Source: Nonomuraea gerenzanensis (GTDB lineage Bacteria; Actinomycetota; Actinomycetes; Streptosporangiales; Streptosporangiaceae). Taken from it: a DNA stretch of 64,000 nt. Of this stretch, positions 16,396 to 24,997 are shown in pieces. The stretch is taken from NCBI RefSeq assembly GCF_020215645.1, contig NZ_CP084058.1, positions 3,162,001 to 3,226,000 of the forward strand, read 5' to 3'. Numbering within the stretch: the first letter of the stretch is position 1; each line of letters opens with the position of its first letter. Under the pieces are notes generated by a model that made no database searches, was not told the DNA's origin, and was given only the letters and a program-made list of their open reading frames with translations. Position numbers and translations under genes: made by a program.

Positions 16396-17007
16396 TCAGT
16401 GCAGGCGGGCGAACCAGCGGTCGTGGGCGGCCCAGGAGTCGGCGCCCGTGAAGCCGGCGGCCAGGGCGACGCGCTCGACGTCGGGCGCCGAGACGGTCGC
16501 CCAGCCGAACCACTGCCCGGCCAGCCGCCCCCTGCGCAGCCGGAGCCGATCCACCCGGCTGCGGGTCCCGGGCGGCGCGACCTCGGCCAGGACGGTGCCA
16601 CCGGGCCGGAGCAGGTGCCGGACCCGGTGCAGCAGCGCCGCGGGGTTGCCGCCGATGCCGATGTTGCCGTCCGCGAGCAGCGCGGTGGCCCAGCGGCCGC
16701 TGTAGGGGAGGTCGTCGAAGACGTCCCGGAGCAGGGCGAACCCTCCGGCCCGGCGGGTCAGGGCGACGGCGCGCGGGGTGATGTCGATGCCCAGCGAGCG
16801 GATCCCGCGCCGCGTCAACGCCACCGTGAGCCGCCCGGGGCCGGAGCCGACGTCCAGCGTGGGGCTGGCACAACGGCTCAGCAACTCCTCGTCGCCCTCG
16901 ATCGGCTCGAACCAGCGCGACGCCTCCAACGGCACGCGGGTGCCGTCCACGTACTCGATCTCGACGCTCTCCCCGGCGAGGGCGTCGGCGTACAGCTCGC
17001 CGATCAT
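16396..17007 (-). CDS. Class I SAM-dependent methyltransferase
   Basis: A 203-residue methyltransferase: TLDVGSGPGRLTVALTRRGIRSLGIDI gives SAM motif I and the strand-2 acidic residue, and LLRPGGTVLAEV is the post-motif. In actinomycetes this family is found beside a DUF2064 transferase and glycosyltransferases, as here. ATG 17007 overlaps the stop of the upstream DUF2064 gene (ATGA), so it is the third and last gene of a leftward operon. The acceptor is unknown; a lipid- or sugar-linked intermediate would suit the neighbours. Confidence 0.85.
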   Translation of the reverse strand: MIGELYADALAGESVEIEYVDGTRVPLEASRWFEPIEGDEELLSRCASPTLDVGSGPGRLTVALTRRGIRSLGIDITPRAVALTRRAGGFALLRDVFDDLPYSGRWATALLADGNIGIGGNPAALLHRVRHLLRPGGTVLAEVAPPGTRSRVDRLRLRRGRLAGQWFGWATVSAPDVERVALAAGFTGADSWAAHDRWFARLH

Positions 17008-17642
17008 CGGCCCAGCTCCCGCAGCGCGGCGGCGAAGCACGAGCCGGGTGCCGCGGCGGCGACGGCGGTGGCGTCGGCGGCGGTGTCGACGTCGATCAGC
17101 TCGGGCAGGTGGTGGACGGTCAGGCCGGCGCGTTCGAGCCGGTCGAGCTGCTGCTTGCCGGTCTCGGGATGCGACATCGGCACCCCCAGGAGCAGCGCCG
17201 GATCCGGCCGCCGCAGGCCGAGCAGCCAGAAACCGCCGTCGGCGGCCGGGCCGTACACAGCGTCGTGCCGCTCCAGCGCCTGCCCCGCCTCGCGCAGCAA
17301 CGCGGGCGTGACCTGCGGGGTGTCCATGCCGATCAGCACGACGGGGTCCGGCCGCAGCCGGTGGGCGTCGGCGAAGGCCGCCGCCAGGCGTTCGTCGAGA
17401 CCCGCCCCGCGCTGCGGGATCACCACGAACCCGTCGGGCAGCCAGCGGCCGGGCAGCCCGTCCAGGGCGAGCACCCGCTGGGTGGCGGGCGCCGCGGCCA
17501 CGGCGCGCACGCTGTCACGCAGCGCCGCCTCCGCGAGCGCGGCGGCCTCGACCCTGCTGTACGGCGGGGTCAGCCGCGTCTTGACCCGCCCGGGCCGCGG
17601 TTCCTTGGCGATGACCAGGAGCTGGTGGTTCAGTGTGCTCAG
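17004..17642 (-). CDS. DUF2064 / TIGR04282-type glycosyltransferase, apparent CTG start
   Basis: A 212-residue protein of the DUF2064 family (GT-A fold, annotated as nucleotidyl- or glycosyltransferases). The family N-terminus LLVIAKEPRPGRVKTRLTPP is intact, and VLIGMDTPQ and YGPAADGGFWLLGL are the characteristic GxDxP and substrate motifs. Reading back from there, the frame closes with a TAA at 17648-17646, and the only codons between are GGA CTG AGC ACA CTG; no ATG, GTG or TTG exists until codon 45, which would delete the active site. CTG at 17642 is therefore the likely start, three bases after the stop of the mannosyltransferase gene, which would favour re-initiation. Confidence 0.8.
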   Translation of the reverse strand: MSTLNHQLLVIAKEPRPGRVKTRLTPPYSRVEAAALAEAALRDSVRAVAAAPATQRVLALDGLPGRWLPDGFVVIPQRGAGLDERLAAAFADAHRLRPDPVVLIGMDTPQVTPALLREAGQALERHDAVYGPAADGGFWLLGLRRPDPALLLGVPMSHPETGKQQLDRLERAGLTVHHLPELIDVDTAADATAVAAAAPGSCFAAALRELGR

Positions 17643-17645
17643 TCC

Positions 17646-19067
17646 TTAGGGGAGGCGGGCGGCAGGTGGACTGCCTGCCCGGTGCGGGAGCCGCGCCGCC
17701 CAGCCGGCCAGGACGGCGAGGGCGGCCGCCGTGTAGAACAGGGGGCCGAGGTCGGCGGCGAGGTAGGCGACCGCGCCTGCCAGGGCCGTGCCCAGCCACT
17801 CCCACCGGCCGTCCACGGCGGCCAGCGCGACGACCAGCAGCGCGTACCAGGAGTAGCCGGGGGTGAACAGCAGCAGGAGCGAGCCGCTGACCAGCAGCGC
17901 GCCCTGCCAGGGGCGGTCGGGGTCGCCGAAGCGGAGGACGAGGAGGGCTACCAGGCAGAGCAGGACGATCGCGGCGTACGGGGCCCATGCGTCCGGTACG
18001 ACCAGGCGCAGGACCGCGTACCGGGCGCCGCCGCCGTCGTAGCGTTCCTCTTTGAGGTAGCCCGGGAGGTAGCCCAGCACGGAGCTGCCCGAGGTCAGGA
18101 CGTAGGGGAGGTAGGACAGCGCCATCGCGAGCGTGGCCGGCACCAGGGTGATGGCGACGCGGCGCCACGCCACCCCACCGTGAGCCCGCTGAGCGTCAGC
18201 CGCCCGGCCGTCGGTCTCCTGGCCGTCGGCTGCCTGGCCGTCAGCCGTCTGGCGGTTCGACAGCCCGCCGGACAGCACGCCCGCCAAGGCGCCGGGCAGC
18301 GCCGCCGCGGGTAGCAGCTTGGCCGCCACGGCCGCCCCGAGCAACACGCCGCTCAAGACGCCCGTGCGTACGTTGCCCGCCCGAGCGGAGCGCGTCCCGG
18401 CCATGAACGCCAGCACCACCAGCAGCACACCCAGCATGTCCACGTGCGCGTTGTTCACCGCCTCCACCGGCACCGCAGGGCACCACGCCCAGTACACCGC
18501 CCGCCGCACCCCCGCGATCCGGCACACCGCCATCAGCGCGACAACGGCCATCACCCACCCACCGACCTGCAGCGCCAGGTGCCGCACCCCGTCCGGTGAG
18601 AGCCAGTGCACCAGCAGGAAGTACCACTGAGCCACCGGCGGATAGATCGTCGGCTCGGTGGGCCGGTTGATGCGGGTGCAGCCGCCGTCCGGGAGGGGAT
18701 AGAGCCCGGCGCAGCCGGCGGGGAAGAGCCAATCGTCACGCAGCCCCGCCAGCGCGGGGTCGGACGGCGGCCGATCGTAGGGGGACAGGCCCGCCGCCTG
18801 CACCCGCCCGTCCCACACGTACCTGAAGGAGTCGGTGCTGGTGCTCGGCGGCGCCGCCAGCCCCGTCGCGGCCAGTACGATCCCGCCGGCGACGACCAGC
18901 GCGCCGAGCCGGCGCTCCGGCACCCGCCGGGCCGCCACCAAGGCGGCGGCGAACAGGGCCCAAGCCAGCAGGTACCAGCCCACGCCCGCAGGCCCGGCCA
19001 CCGTCCTGACCAGGACGGCCGCCAGAGCGAGGAGAAGCCCGCCGACGGCGAGCACGCTGCGGCTCAC
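17646..19067 (-). CDS. Multi-pass mannosyltransferase-like glycosyltransferase (GT87/DUF2029 type)
   Basis: A 473-residue integral membrane protein with about ten helices, of the polyprenyl-phosphate-sugar-dependent GT-C class. After the first helix the outer loop carries DSFRYVWDGRVQAAGLSPYDRPP, where the acidic DxxRYVWDGR and NPY/SPY-like motif matches the GT87 catalytic loop, and later INRPTEPTIYPPVAQW. GTG 19067 (MSRSVLAVGGLLLALAAV) is chosen for a GAGG ribosome site and a clean membrane start. A cytoplasmic loop has a degenerate five-residue repeat (QTADG, QAADG, QETDG, RAADA; about 18191-18252). First gene of the leftward operon, divergent from the epimerase. Confidence 0.82.
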   Translation of the reverse strand: MSRSVLAVGGLLLALAAVLVRTVAGPAGVGWYLLAWALFAAALVAARRVPERRLGALVVAGGIVLAATGLAAPPSTSTDSFRYVWDGRVQAAGLSPYDRPPSDPALAGLRDDWLFPAGCAGLYPLPDGGCTRINRPTEPTIYPPVAQWYFLLVHWLSPDGVRHLALQVGGWVMAVVALMAVCRIAGVRRAVYWAWCPAVPVEAVNNAHVDMLGVLLVVLAFMAGTRSARAGNVRTGVLSGVLLGAAVAAKLLPAAALPGALAGVLSGGLSNRQTADGQAADGQETDGRAADAQRAHGGVAWRRVAITLVPATLAMALSYLPYVLTSGSSVLGYLPGYLKEERYDGGGARYAVLRLVVPDAWAPYAAIVLLCLVALLVLRFGDPDRPWQGALLVSGSLLLLFTPGYSWYALLVVALAAVDGRWEWLGTALAGAVAYLAADLGPLFYTAAALAVLAGWAARLPHRAGSPPAARLP

Positions 19068-19184
19068 AGGCGGCAGCCTCGCACGCCGGAGCCTCGCCGG
19101 GGCCGCCGTGCCCGCCGCCGTTCCGGCTCCGTAAGAACCCTTACGAACCGCGAACGTCCCTTCGGGGCGGCAGGGACGGCGGGT

Positions 19185-19190
19185 TAGCGT
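19185..19190 (+). promoter_or_regulatory. -10 element of a probable leaderless promoter
   Basis: TAGCGT lies seven bases before the GTG at 19198, with no ribosome site between. This spacing would put the transcription start on the start codon, a leaderless arrangement common in actinomycetes. The same hexamer at the same distance recurs at 58499 and 60177. Confidence 0.45.
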
Positions 19191-19197
19191 CGGCGGC

Positions 19198-20286
19198 GTG
19201 AGAGTGATGGTCACCGGCTCGGCCGGTTTCATCGGCGGGCACGTCGCCGACGCCCTGCGAGCGGCAGGGCACGACGTCGTCGGCCTGGACGTGCGGCACC
19301 GCACCGACGCCCGTGACACCGGGGACGTGCGCCACGGCACCGACGCCGGCAGTGCCGAGGACGTGCGGCACCGCGCCGACGCCGGCGACGCCCACGACAG
19401 GTGGCACACCGCCGACGTCCGCGACGCCACCGCCCTGGACGAGCTGCTCCCCGGCGTGGACATGGTCGTGCACCAGGCAGCCAAGGTGGGCCTAGGAGTG
19501 AACGTCTCCGACCTCCCCGACTACACCTCCGTCAACGCCCACGGCACCGCCGTCCTCCTGGCAGCCATGGCCAGGCACACGATCGCCCATCTGATCCTGG
19601 CCTCCTCGATGGTCATCTACGGCGAGGGCCGCTACACCTGCACCGCCCACGGACCGACCAGACCAGCCCCCCGCTCCGTACAAGACCTGGAGAACGGCCG
19701 GTTCGACCCCGCCTGCCCGCGCTGCGGCGAGCCGCTCACCCACGCGGTGATAGAGGAGGACGCCCGTCCGGACCCGCGCAACGCCTACGCCTCCACCAAG
19801 CTCGCCCAGGAACACCTGGCCGCCAACTGGGCCAGGGAGACGGGCGGCCGGGTGGCGGCGCTGCGCTACCACAACGTGTACGGGCCCCGCATGCCGCGCG
19901 ACACCCCCTACGCCGGAGTGGCGGCGATCTTCCGCTCCGCGCTGGAGGCGGGCAGGGCGCCGGCGGTGTTCGAGGACGGCAGGCAGCTGCGCGACTTCGT
20001 GCACGTGCGCGACGTGGCCAGGGCGAACCTCGCCGCCCTGTCGGCGCCCGTCCGGCCCGGCGAGCTGCGGGCCTGGAACATCGCCTCCGGCACCCCGCAC
20101 ACCGTGGGCGACCTGGCCGAGGCGCTGGCCTCGGAACGAGGCGGCCCCAGCCCCCGGGTCACGGGGGAGTACCGGCTGGGCGACGTCCGGCACATCGTCG
20201 CCTCGCCCGGACGGGCCGCGGCCGAGCTGGGCTTCCGCGCCGAGATCGGGTTCGAGGCAGGGATGAAGGAGTTCGCCCGGTCATGA
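19198..20286 (+). CDS. NAD-dependent sugar epimerase/dehydratase with repeat insertion
   Basis: A 362-residue extended SDR. VTGSAGFIGGHVADAL is the NAD-binding glycine motif, SSM is the active-site serine region and YASTK carries the catalytic YxxxK. RCGEPLTH after FDPACP forms a single CxxC insertion known in this actinomycete subgroup. Between strands 2 and 3 it has four 12-residue repeats (see 19288-19431). The stop overlaps the GT2 start (ATGA). It would supply a modified nucleotide sugar to the GT2, and the divergent operon carries the mannosyltransferase and partner genes. Confidence 0.88.
   Translation: MRVMVTGSAGFIGGHVADALRAAGHDVVGLDVRHRTDARDTGDVRHGTDAGSAEDVRHRADAGDAHDRWHTADVRDATALDELLPGVDMVVHQAAKVGLGVNVSDLPDYTSVNAHGTAVLLAAMARHTIAHLILASSMVIYGEGRYTCTAHGPTRPAPRSVQDLENGRFDPACPRCGEPLTHAVIEEDARPDPRNAYASTKLAQEHLAANWARETGGRVAALRYHNVYGPRMPRDTPYAGVAAIFRSALEAGRAPAVFEDGRQLRDFVHVRDVARANLAALSAPVRPGELRAWNIASGTPHTVGDLAEALASERGGPSPRVTGEYRLGDVRHIVASPGRAAAELGFRAEIGFEAGMKEFARS
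19288..19431 (+). repeat. 36-bp tandem repeat, four units, inside the epimerase gene
   Basis: Units start at 19288, 19324, 19360 and 19396. They encode DVRHRTDARDTG, DVRHGTDAGSAE, DVRHRADAGDAH and the degenerate DRWHTADVRDAT; the last is the normal family strand-3 region (ADVRDATAL), so the other three look like expansions of it. Confidence 0.85.
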
Positions 20287-20933
20287 CGATCGACGTGATC
20301 CTGCCGTGCCTGAATGAGGAGGCCGCGCTGGGCTGGGTGCTCGGCCGCATGCCCGACGGCTACCGTCCCCTCGTGGTGGACAACGGCTCCACCGACCGAT
20401 CGGCGCAGCGAGCCCGCGATCTCGGGGCCGAGGTGGTGCACGAGCCCAGGCGCGGCTTCGGCGCCGCCTGTCACGCGGGGCTGCTGGCCTCCTCGGCCGA
20501 GCTGGTCTGCTTCATGGACGCCGACGCCTCGCTCGACCCCGCCGAGCTGCCCCGGGTGGCCTCGCCGGTGCTCGACGGGCGCGCCGACCTCGTGCTCGGG
20601 CGGCGCGTCCCGACGGCCGCCGGTGCCTGGCCGCCGCACGCCCGGCTGGGCAACGCCGTGCTGGCCGCGATCCTGCGCCGGCGTACGGGCGCGCCGCTGC
20701 ACGACCTCGGCCCCATGCGGGCGGCCGGCCGCGCCGCGCTGCTGGCGCTGGAGCTGACCGACCGCCGTTTCGGCTACCCGCTGGAGATGGCGCTGCGCGC
20801 CGCCGCCGCGGGGTGGCGGATCGCCGAGACCGACGTCGGCTACCTGCCCAGGACGGGACGTTCCAAGGTCACCGGCACCGTACGCGGAACGCTGCGTGCC
20901 GTCGCCGACATGCGCCGCGTCATGCACTCGTGA
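20283..20933 (+). CDS. Glycosyltransferase family 2
   Basis: A 216-residue GT-A enzyme: DVILPCLNEEAALGWVL is the nucleotide-sugar entry motif, VVDNGSTDRS follows, and CFMDADAS holds the DxD metal motif. It has no C-terminal membrane helices, unlike dolichyl-phosphate-mannose synthases, although the sequence pattern (DGS/NGSTDRS, GRR) is of that type. It probably transfers a sugar to a polyprenyl or small acceptor in this cluster; product unknown. ATG 20283 overlaps the epimerase stop. It converges on the LuxR gene with a 13-base gap. Confidence 0.88.
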   Translation: MTIDVILPCLNEEAALGWVLGRMPDGYRPLVVDNGSTDRSAQRARDLGAEVVHEPRRGFGAACHAGLLASSAELVCFMDADASLDPAELPRVASPVLDGRADLVLGRRVPTAAGAWPPHARLGNAVLAAILRRRTGAPLHDLGPMRAAGRAALLALELTDRRFGYPLEMALRAAAAGWRIAETDVGYLPRTGRSKVTGTVRGTLRAVADMRRVMHS

Positions 20934-20946
20934 GCCGGGGCCACGG

Positions 20947-23745
20947 TCAGGAGCCGGTCAGCGCGCCGCGCAGCTTGTTCCGCGAGTCGACGTCGAGCTT
21001 GGTGAACACCTTGCGCAGGTGCCATTCGACCGTGCGCGGGCTGATGAACAGCTCGGCCCCGATCTGGGAGTTCGTCTTCCCGTCGGCGGCGAGCCGGGCG
21101 ATCTGGGCCTCCTGTGCCGTGAGGGACTCGCGTACCTCCAGCGTGCGCTTGCGTACGGTCTCGCCGGTGGCCAGGAGCTCGCGCCGGGCCCGCTCGGCGA
21201 AGGCCTTGGCGCCGAAGCGGTTCAGCAGCTCGTAGGCGGTGCGCAGCTGCTCGCGTGCCTCGGCGCGCCGGTTCTCGCGGCGCAGCCACTCGCCGTACAC
21301 GAGGTGGGTGCGGGCGAGGTGGACGGCGACGCGGCTGCGCTGGAGGTGCTCGATGGCCTCGCGGTAGAGCAGGTCGGCGGCCCGGCCCTCGCTGAGCAGC
21401 GCTCTGGAGCGGGCGAGCACGCCGAGTGCCCAGCTCGTGCCGCCGGCCTCGGCCCGCTCCGTCAGGCGGCGCAGCGCGGCCTCGCCCGCTTGCCCGGCCT
21501 CGCCCGCTTGCCCGGCCTCGCCCGCTTGCCCGGCCTCGTCGCGGGCGGCGGCCTCGACCAGCTCGAAGAGGGCGAACCCGTAGACCCCCGGGTCCTCGTA
21601 CTCGCACGCGCGCCGCGCGCTGTCCAGGGCGGTCGCGTACTCGCCGAGGCCGTTGTGGAGCAGCGCGTTCAGGTAGTGGCCCAGGCCGATCGCGCGTCCC
21701 TCGCCCCAGGAGGTCGCGTCCCCGACGTTGGCCCGGATCACCTCCGGCGCGTCGGGGTTCTCGCCACGCCAGGCCAGGAGCAGGAGGGAGGCGTAGGCGA
21801 GGGGCGAGTTGCGGGTCGCCTCCGTGATCGCGTCGGACTCCTCGACCAGCCCCGCCGCCACGTCGAACTCGCCCGCGTGCACGTGCGCGGCGGCGCGGTA
21901 GGTCAGGGCCAGGGGCAGGAAGTTGAGCGCGCCGGACTGGCGGGCCGTGCGGACGGCGTGCGTGGTCAGCTCGTGCCACGTCTCGTCGTCCCACATGTCG
22001 CCGGCGACCAGCCAGGTCAGCCAGAGCCAGCGCATGACGTCGTCCCCGTGCTCGCACGCGTCGCGCCGGAACGCCTGCAGCGCCGGCCTCAGCAGGGGCG
22101 CGCCGGCGACGTGGCCCTCGGCGAACCGGGTCGCCAGGCCGTCGAGCAGCACGTCCGCCAGCCGGGGCGGGAGCGGCCCCGGCGGTGCGGCGGCGGCCGC
22201 CCGCGCCACCTGCGCCATGACGCCGGGCGCGTTGAGCCGGCCTCCGAAGACCGCCGATCCGATGGCCTCCAGGTACGCCTCGCGCGCCTGCCCCGGGTCC
22301 ACCCGTTTCAGCGCCTTGGCCGCGTCGAGCAGCAGCGGCAGGGCCTCGCCGCCGCGCCGGCGCGCGAAGACGATCTGGGCGCGCAGCCGGGCCAGCCGCG
22401 CCCGCTGGAGCTCGTCCAGCGGGCCCAGCTCCGCGGCGGCGAGCAGCTCGCGCGCCGTGTCAGGGGCCCCGGCCTCGAAGGTGGCCTGCGCCGCGGCCAG
22501 CGCCCGCGCCCCGCGCGTGCCCGGGTCGGGCGTCAGCTCGGTCGCCCGCCGCAGGAACGCCGCCGCCGCCGCGATCCCGCCGCGCGCCTGGGCCCGGTCG
22601 GCCGAGCGTTCCAGCTCGCCGGCCACGGCCTCGTCGGGCGCGGCCGCCGCGTGCGCGCGATGCCAGGCGCGGCGGTCGGGGTCGGACTCCGGGTCGGTCG
22701 CCTCGGCCAGCGCGCGATGCACGTTCTGGCGTTCCGCCTGATCAGCCGCCCGGTACGCCGCCGAGCGCACCAGCGGATGCCGGAACCGCGTCCGCGTCCC
22801 GAACTCGATCAGCCCCGCCGCCTCGGCCGCCGCGCCGGCGTCCGGGCTGAGACCGAGCCGCTCGGCCACCCGCCTGAGCAGCGAGATGTCTCCCACCGGC
22901 TCGGCGGCGGCCACCAGCAGCAGCCGTTGCGTCGCGTCGGGCAGCGCCTCGATGCGCCGCAGGAAGTGCTGCTCGATCTGGCTGGCCAGCGGCCGGGCGT
23001 CCGGCCGCCCGAAGCCGCCGGCCAGATCGGCCGCCGTCAGCCCGCGCGGCAGCTCCAGCAGCGCCAGCGGGTTGCCGCGCGTCTCGGCGACGATCCGGTC
23101 CCTGACCCGCTCGTCCAGCCGTCCGGGCACGACCGAGTCCAGCAGCGCGCGGGCGTCGTCGTCGCGCAGGCCCCTGACGCACAGCTCCCGCAGCCCCCGG
23201 AACTGGTCGTCGGCCGGGCCCTGCGCCGACGCGCGCACCGCGAACACCAGCGCCACCCGCTCGGCGAGCAGCCGGCGCGCGACGAAGGCCAGCGTCTGCG
23301 CGGAGACCTGGTCGAGCCACTGGGCGTCGTCCACCACGCAGACCAGCGGCTGCTGCTCCGCGGCCTCGGCCAGCAGGCTGAGCACCGCCAGCCCGACGAG
23401 GAACCGGTCGGGCACGTTGCCCGCGCTGAGGCCGAACGCGATGGCCAGCGCGTCGCGCTGCGGGCCCGGCAGGCCGTCGAGATGCCCCATGATCGGCATG
23501 CACAGCTGGTGCAGCCCGGCGAACGCCAGCTCCATCTCGGACTCGACACCGGCGGCCCGCAGGACCTGGCACCCCGCCGCCTGCGTGACCAGATAGTCGA
23601 TCAGCGCGGACTTGCCGACGCCCGCCTCGCCGCGCAGCACCAGCACCTGGCTCTCACCCGCCTTGGCCCCCGCCAGCAGCCGCTCCAGCGCCTCGCACTC
23701 GCCACGCCTGCCACGCAATCTGAGGCGAGGAACGCCGCTCGACAT
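20947..23745 (-). CDS. LuxR-family large ATP-binding regulator (LAL)
   Basis: A 932-residue STAND regulator. Walker A GEAGVGKS (39-46) and Walker B VCVVDDAQWLD (about 135-145) lie in the N-terminal AAA domain; ETRGNPLALLELP is the sensor/GxP-like motif. A long helical TPR-like region follows, and residues of about 868-925 are a LuxR/GerE helix-turn-helix (LTAQEAQIARLAADGKTNSQ, then VEWHLRKVFTKL). Such proteins activate secondary-metabolite or catabolic genes in actinomycetes. Target unknown. Six-residue AGQAGE repeats interrupt the TPR region. Divergent from the LLM oxidoreductase; the 260-base gap upstream has no clear operator. Confidence 0.9.
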   Translation of the reverse strand: MSSGVPRLRLRGRRGECEALERLLAGAKAGESQVLVLRGEAGVGKSALIDYLVTQAAGCQVLRAAGVESEMELAFAGLHQLCMPIMGHLDGLPGPQRDALAIAFGLSAGNVPDRFLVGLAVLSLLAEAAEQQPLVCVVDDAQWLDQVSAQTLAFVARRLLAERVALVFAVRASAQGPADDQFRGLRELCVRGLRDDDARALLDSVVPGRLDERVRDRIVAETRGNPLALLELPRGLTAADLAGGFGRPDARPLASQIEQHFLRRIEALPDATQRLLLVAAAEPVGDISLLRRVAERLGLSPDAGAAAEAAGLIEFGTRTRFRHPLVRSAAYRAADQAERQNVHRALAEATDPESDPDRRAWHRAHAAAAPDEAVAGELERSADRAQARGGIAAAAAFLRRATELTPDPGTRGARALAAAQATFEAGAPDTARELLAAAELGPLDELQRARLARLRAQIVFARRRGGEALPLLLDAAKALKRVDPGQAREAYLEAIGSAVFGGRLNAPGVMAQVARAAAAAPPGPLPPRLADVLLDGLATRFAEGHVAGAPLLRPALQAFRRDACEHGDDVMRWLWLTWLVAGDMWDDETWHELTTHAVRTARQSGALNFLPLALTYRAAAHVHAGEFDVAAGLVEESDAITEATRNSPLAYASLLLLAWRGENPDAPEVIRANVGDATSWGEGRAIGLGHYLNALLHNGLGEYATALDSARRACEYEDPGVYGFALFELVEAAARDEAGQAGEAGQAGEAGQAGEAALRRLTERAEAGGTSWALGVLARSRALLSEGRAADLLYREAIEHLQRSRVAVHLARTHLVYGEWLRRENRRAEAREQLRTAYELLNRFGAKAFAERARRELLATGETVRKRTLEVRESLTAQEAQIARLAADGKTNSQIGAELFISPRTVEWHLRKVFTKLDVDSRNKLRGALTGS
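21481..21534. repeat. 18-bp perfect tandem repeat (3 units) in LAL gene
   Basis: CTCGCCCGCTTGCCCGGC repeats three times without change. It encodes AGQAGE three times in a helical-repeat loop. Perfect identity suggests recent expansion. Confidence 0.9.
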
Positions 23746-24005
23746 TCACCACCCCGCGCCGGTCGAGTGAGCCAGACCCTGACCAATTCGGGTCGTCCTC
23801 ATTATGCACCGGGGACCCGCGGTACGGACAAACCGGTTACGGGGGTACGAGGCGCGTCCTCGCTGGTCCTCGACCTGGGAACGCGCTCCGGGCGGCGCGC
23901 TACTGCGGGGTGGATCTTCCTGGGTAGGGTTGGAGCCCTCAACCGGCATCGCATGGGCGATCGAGGCCTGCCGGCGCTTGCGCGGCAGGCGAAGGAGTGG
24001 TTGTG

Positions 24006-24869
24006 ATGGAGCTTTCCGGTGTGGGCGTGTGGAGTCACCACCTGCGTTTCGGTGACCCGGCCGAGGCCGCCGACGCGGCCGCGGAGCTCGACGAGCTGGG
24101 CTACAGCGCCCTGTGGATGCCGGACGCCGGCGGGCCGGTCTTCGAGGCCGTGACGAACCTGCTGACGGCGACCGACCAGATCGTCGTGGCGACGGGCATC
24201 CTCAACCTCTGGATGCACGACCCGGCGGGCGTCGCCGCCTCCTACGCGTCGGTGACCGAGACCTACCCCGGCCGCTTCCTCATGGGCGTCGGCGTGAGTC
24301 ACGCGGTGGCGGTCAACAACGAGCAGGAGCCGGCCCGCTACCGCCGGCCGCTGGCGGCGATGTCGGCCTTCCTCGACCAGCTCGACGGCGCTGAGCAGCC
24401 GGTCCCGGCCGAGGGCCGGGTGCTGGCCGCGCTCGGCCCCCGGATGCTCGACCTGGCCGCCAAGCGGGCGCGCGGCGCTCACCCCTACCTCGTCACCACC
24501 GAGCACACCAGGCGCGCCAGGCAGGCGCTGGGCGACGGCCCGCTCCTGCTGCCGGAGCAGACGGTGATCCTCTGCACGGGCCGGGAGGAGGCGCGCGCGA
24601 TCGGCGACGGCTGGCTGCGCGCCTACCTGGCCCTGCCCAACTACGCCAACAACCTGCTGCGGCTCGGCTACGCGCAGGAGGAGCTGGACTCGGTGAGCGA
24701 TCGCCTGTTCGACGACGTGCTCGCCTGGGGGGATGAGGAGGCGATCCTGCGCCGGCTGGACGAGCACCGCGCGGCCGGGGCCGACCACGTGTGCGTGCAG
24801 GTGATCACCGCCGACTCCACGGCCATGCCCCGGCAGGAGTGGCGCACCCTGGCCGCCGCGCTGCGCTAG
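24006..24869 (+). CDS. LLM-class F420-dependent oxidoreductase (TIGR03620 type)
   Basis: A 287-residue TIM-barrel flavin/F420 oxidoreductase of the luciferase-like family. It matches the short TIGR03620 subgroup: GVWSHHLRFG at the N-terminus, YSALWMPDAGG, VATGILNLW, ETYPGRFLMGVGVSH and GAHPYLVTTEHTRRARQALG. F420 use is inferred from the subgroup. ATG 24006 has GAAGGAG at 23991-23997, eight bases upstream; the GTGs just before it are too close. Substrate unknown. It stands alone between the divergent LAL regulator and the polyphosphate cassette. Confidence 0.88.
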   Translation: MELSGVGVWSHHLRFGDPAEAADAAAELDELGYSALWMPDAGGPVFEAVTNLLTATDQIVVATGILNLWMHDPAGVAASYASVTETYPGRFLMGVGVSHAVAVNNEQEPARYRRPLAAMSAFLDQLDGAEQPVPAEGRVLAALGPRMLDLAAKRARGAHPYLVTTEHTRRARQALGDGPLLLPEQTVILCTGREEARAIGDGWLRAYLALPNYANNLLRLGYAQEELDSVSDRLFDDVLAWGDEEAILRRLDEHRAAGADHVCVQVITADSTAMPRQEWRTLAAALR

Positions 24870-24997
24870 CCGTCTGCCCAGCAGGTCTGGCCGTCCCGCA
24901 CGGCCAGGCACCCTGCCCGTTAACCCTTCCGTCAGGCGCGGTTCACACATTATTCCCAGCTTCGTGCTGTCAGATGTGTGCCGACGAAGGGAGGGTC

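Noticed and set aside
17646..19484. A 612-residue version of the mannosyltransferase
   Set aside because: The first 139 residues overlap the divergent epimerase gene and are low-complexity; GTG 19067 gives a clean membrane start.
24974..24997. Earlier ATG for the VTC gene at 24974
   Set aside because: The ribosome site GAAGGGAGGG lies after it and points to ATG 24998.
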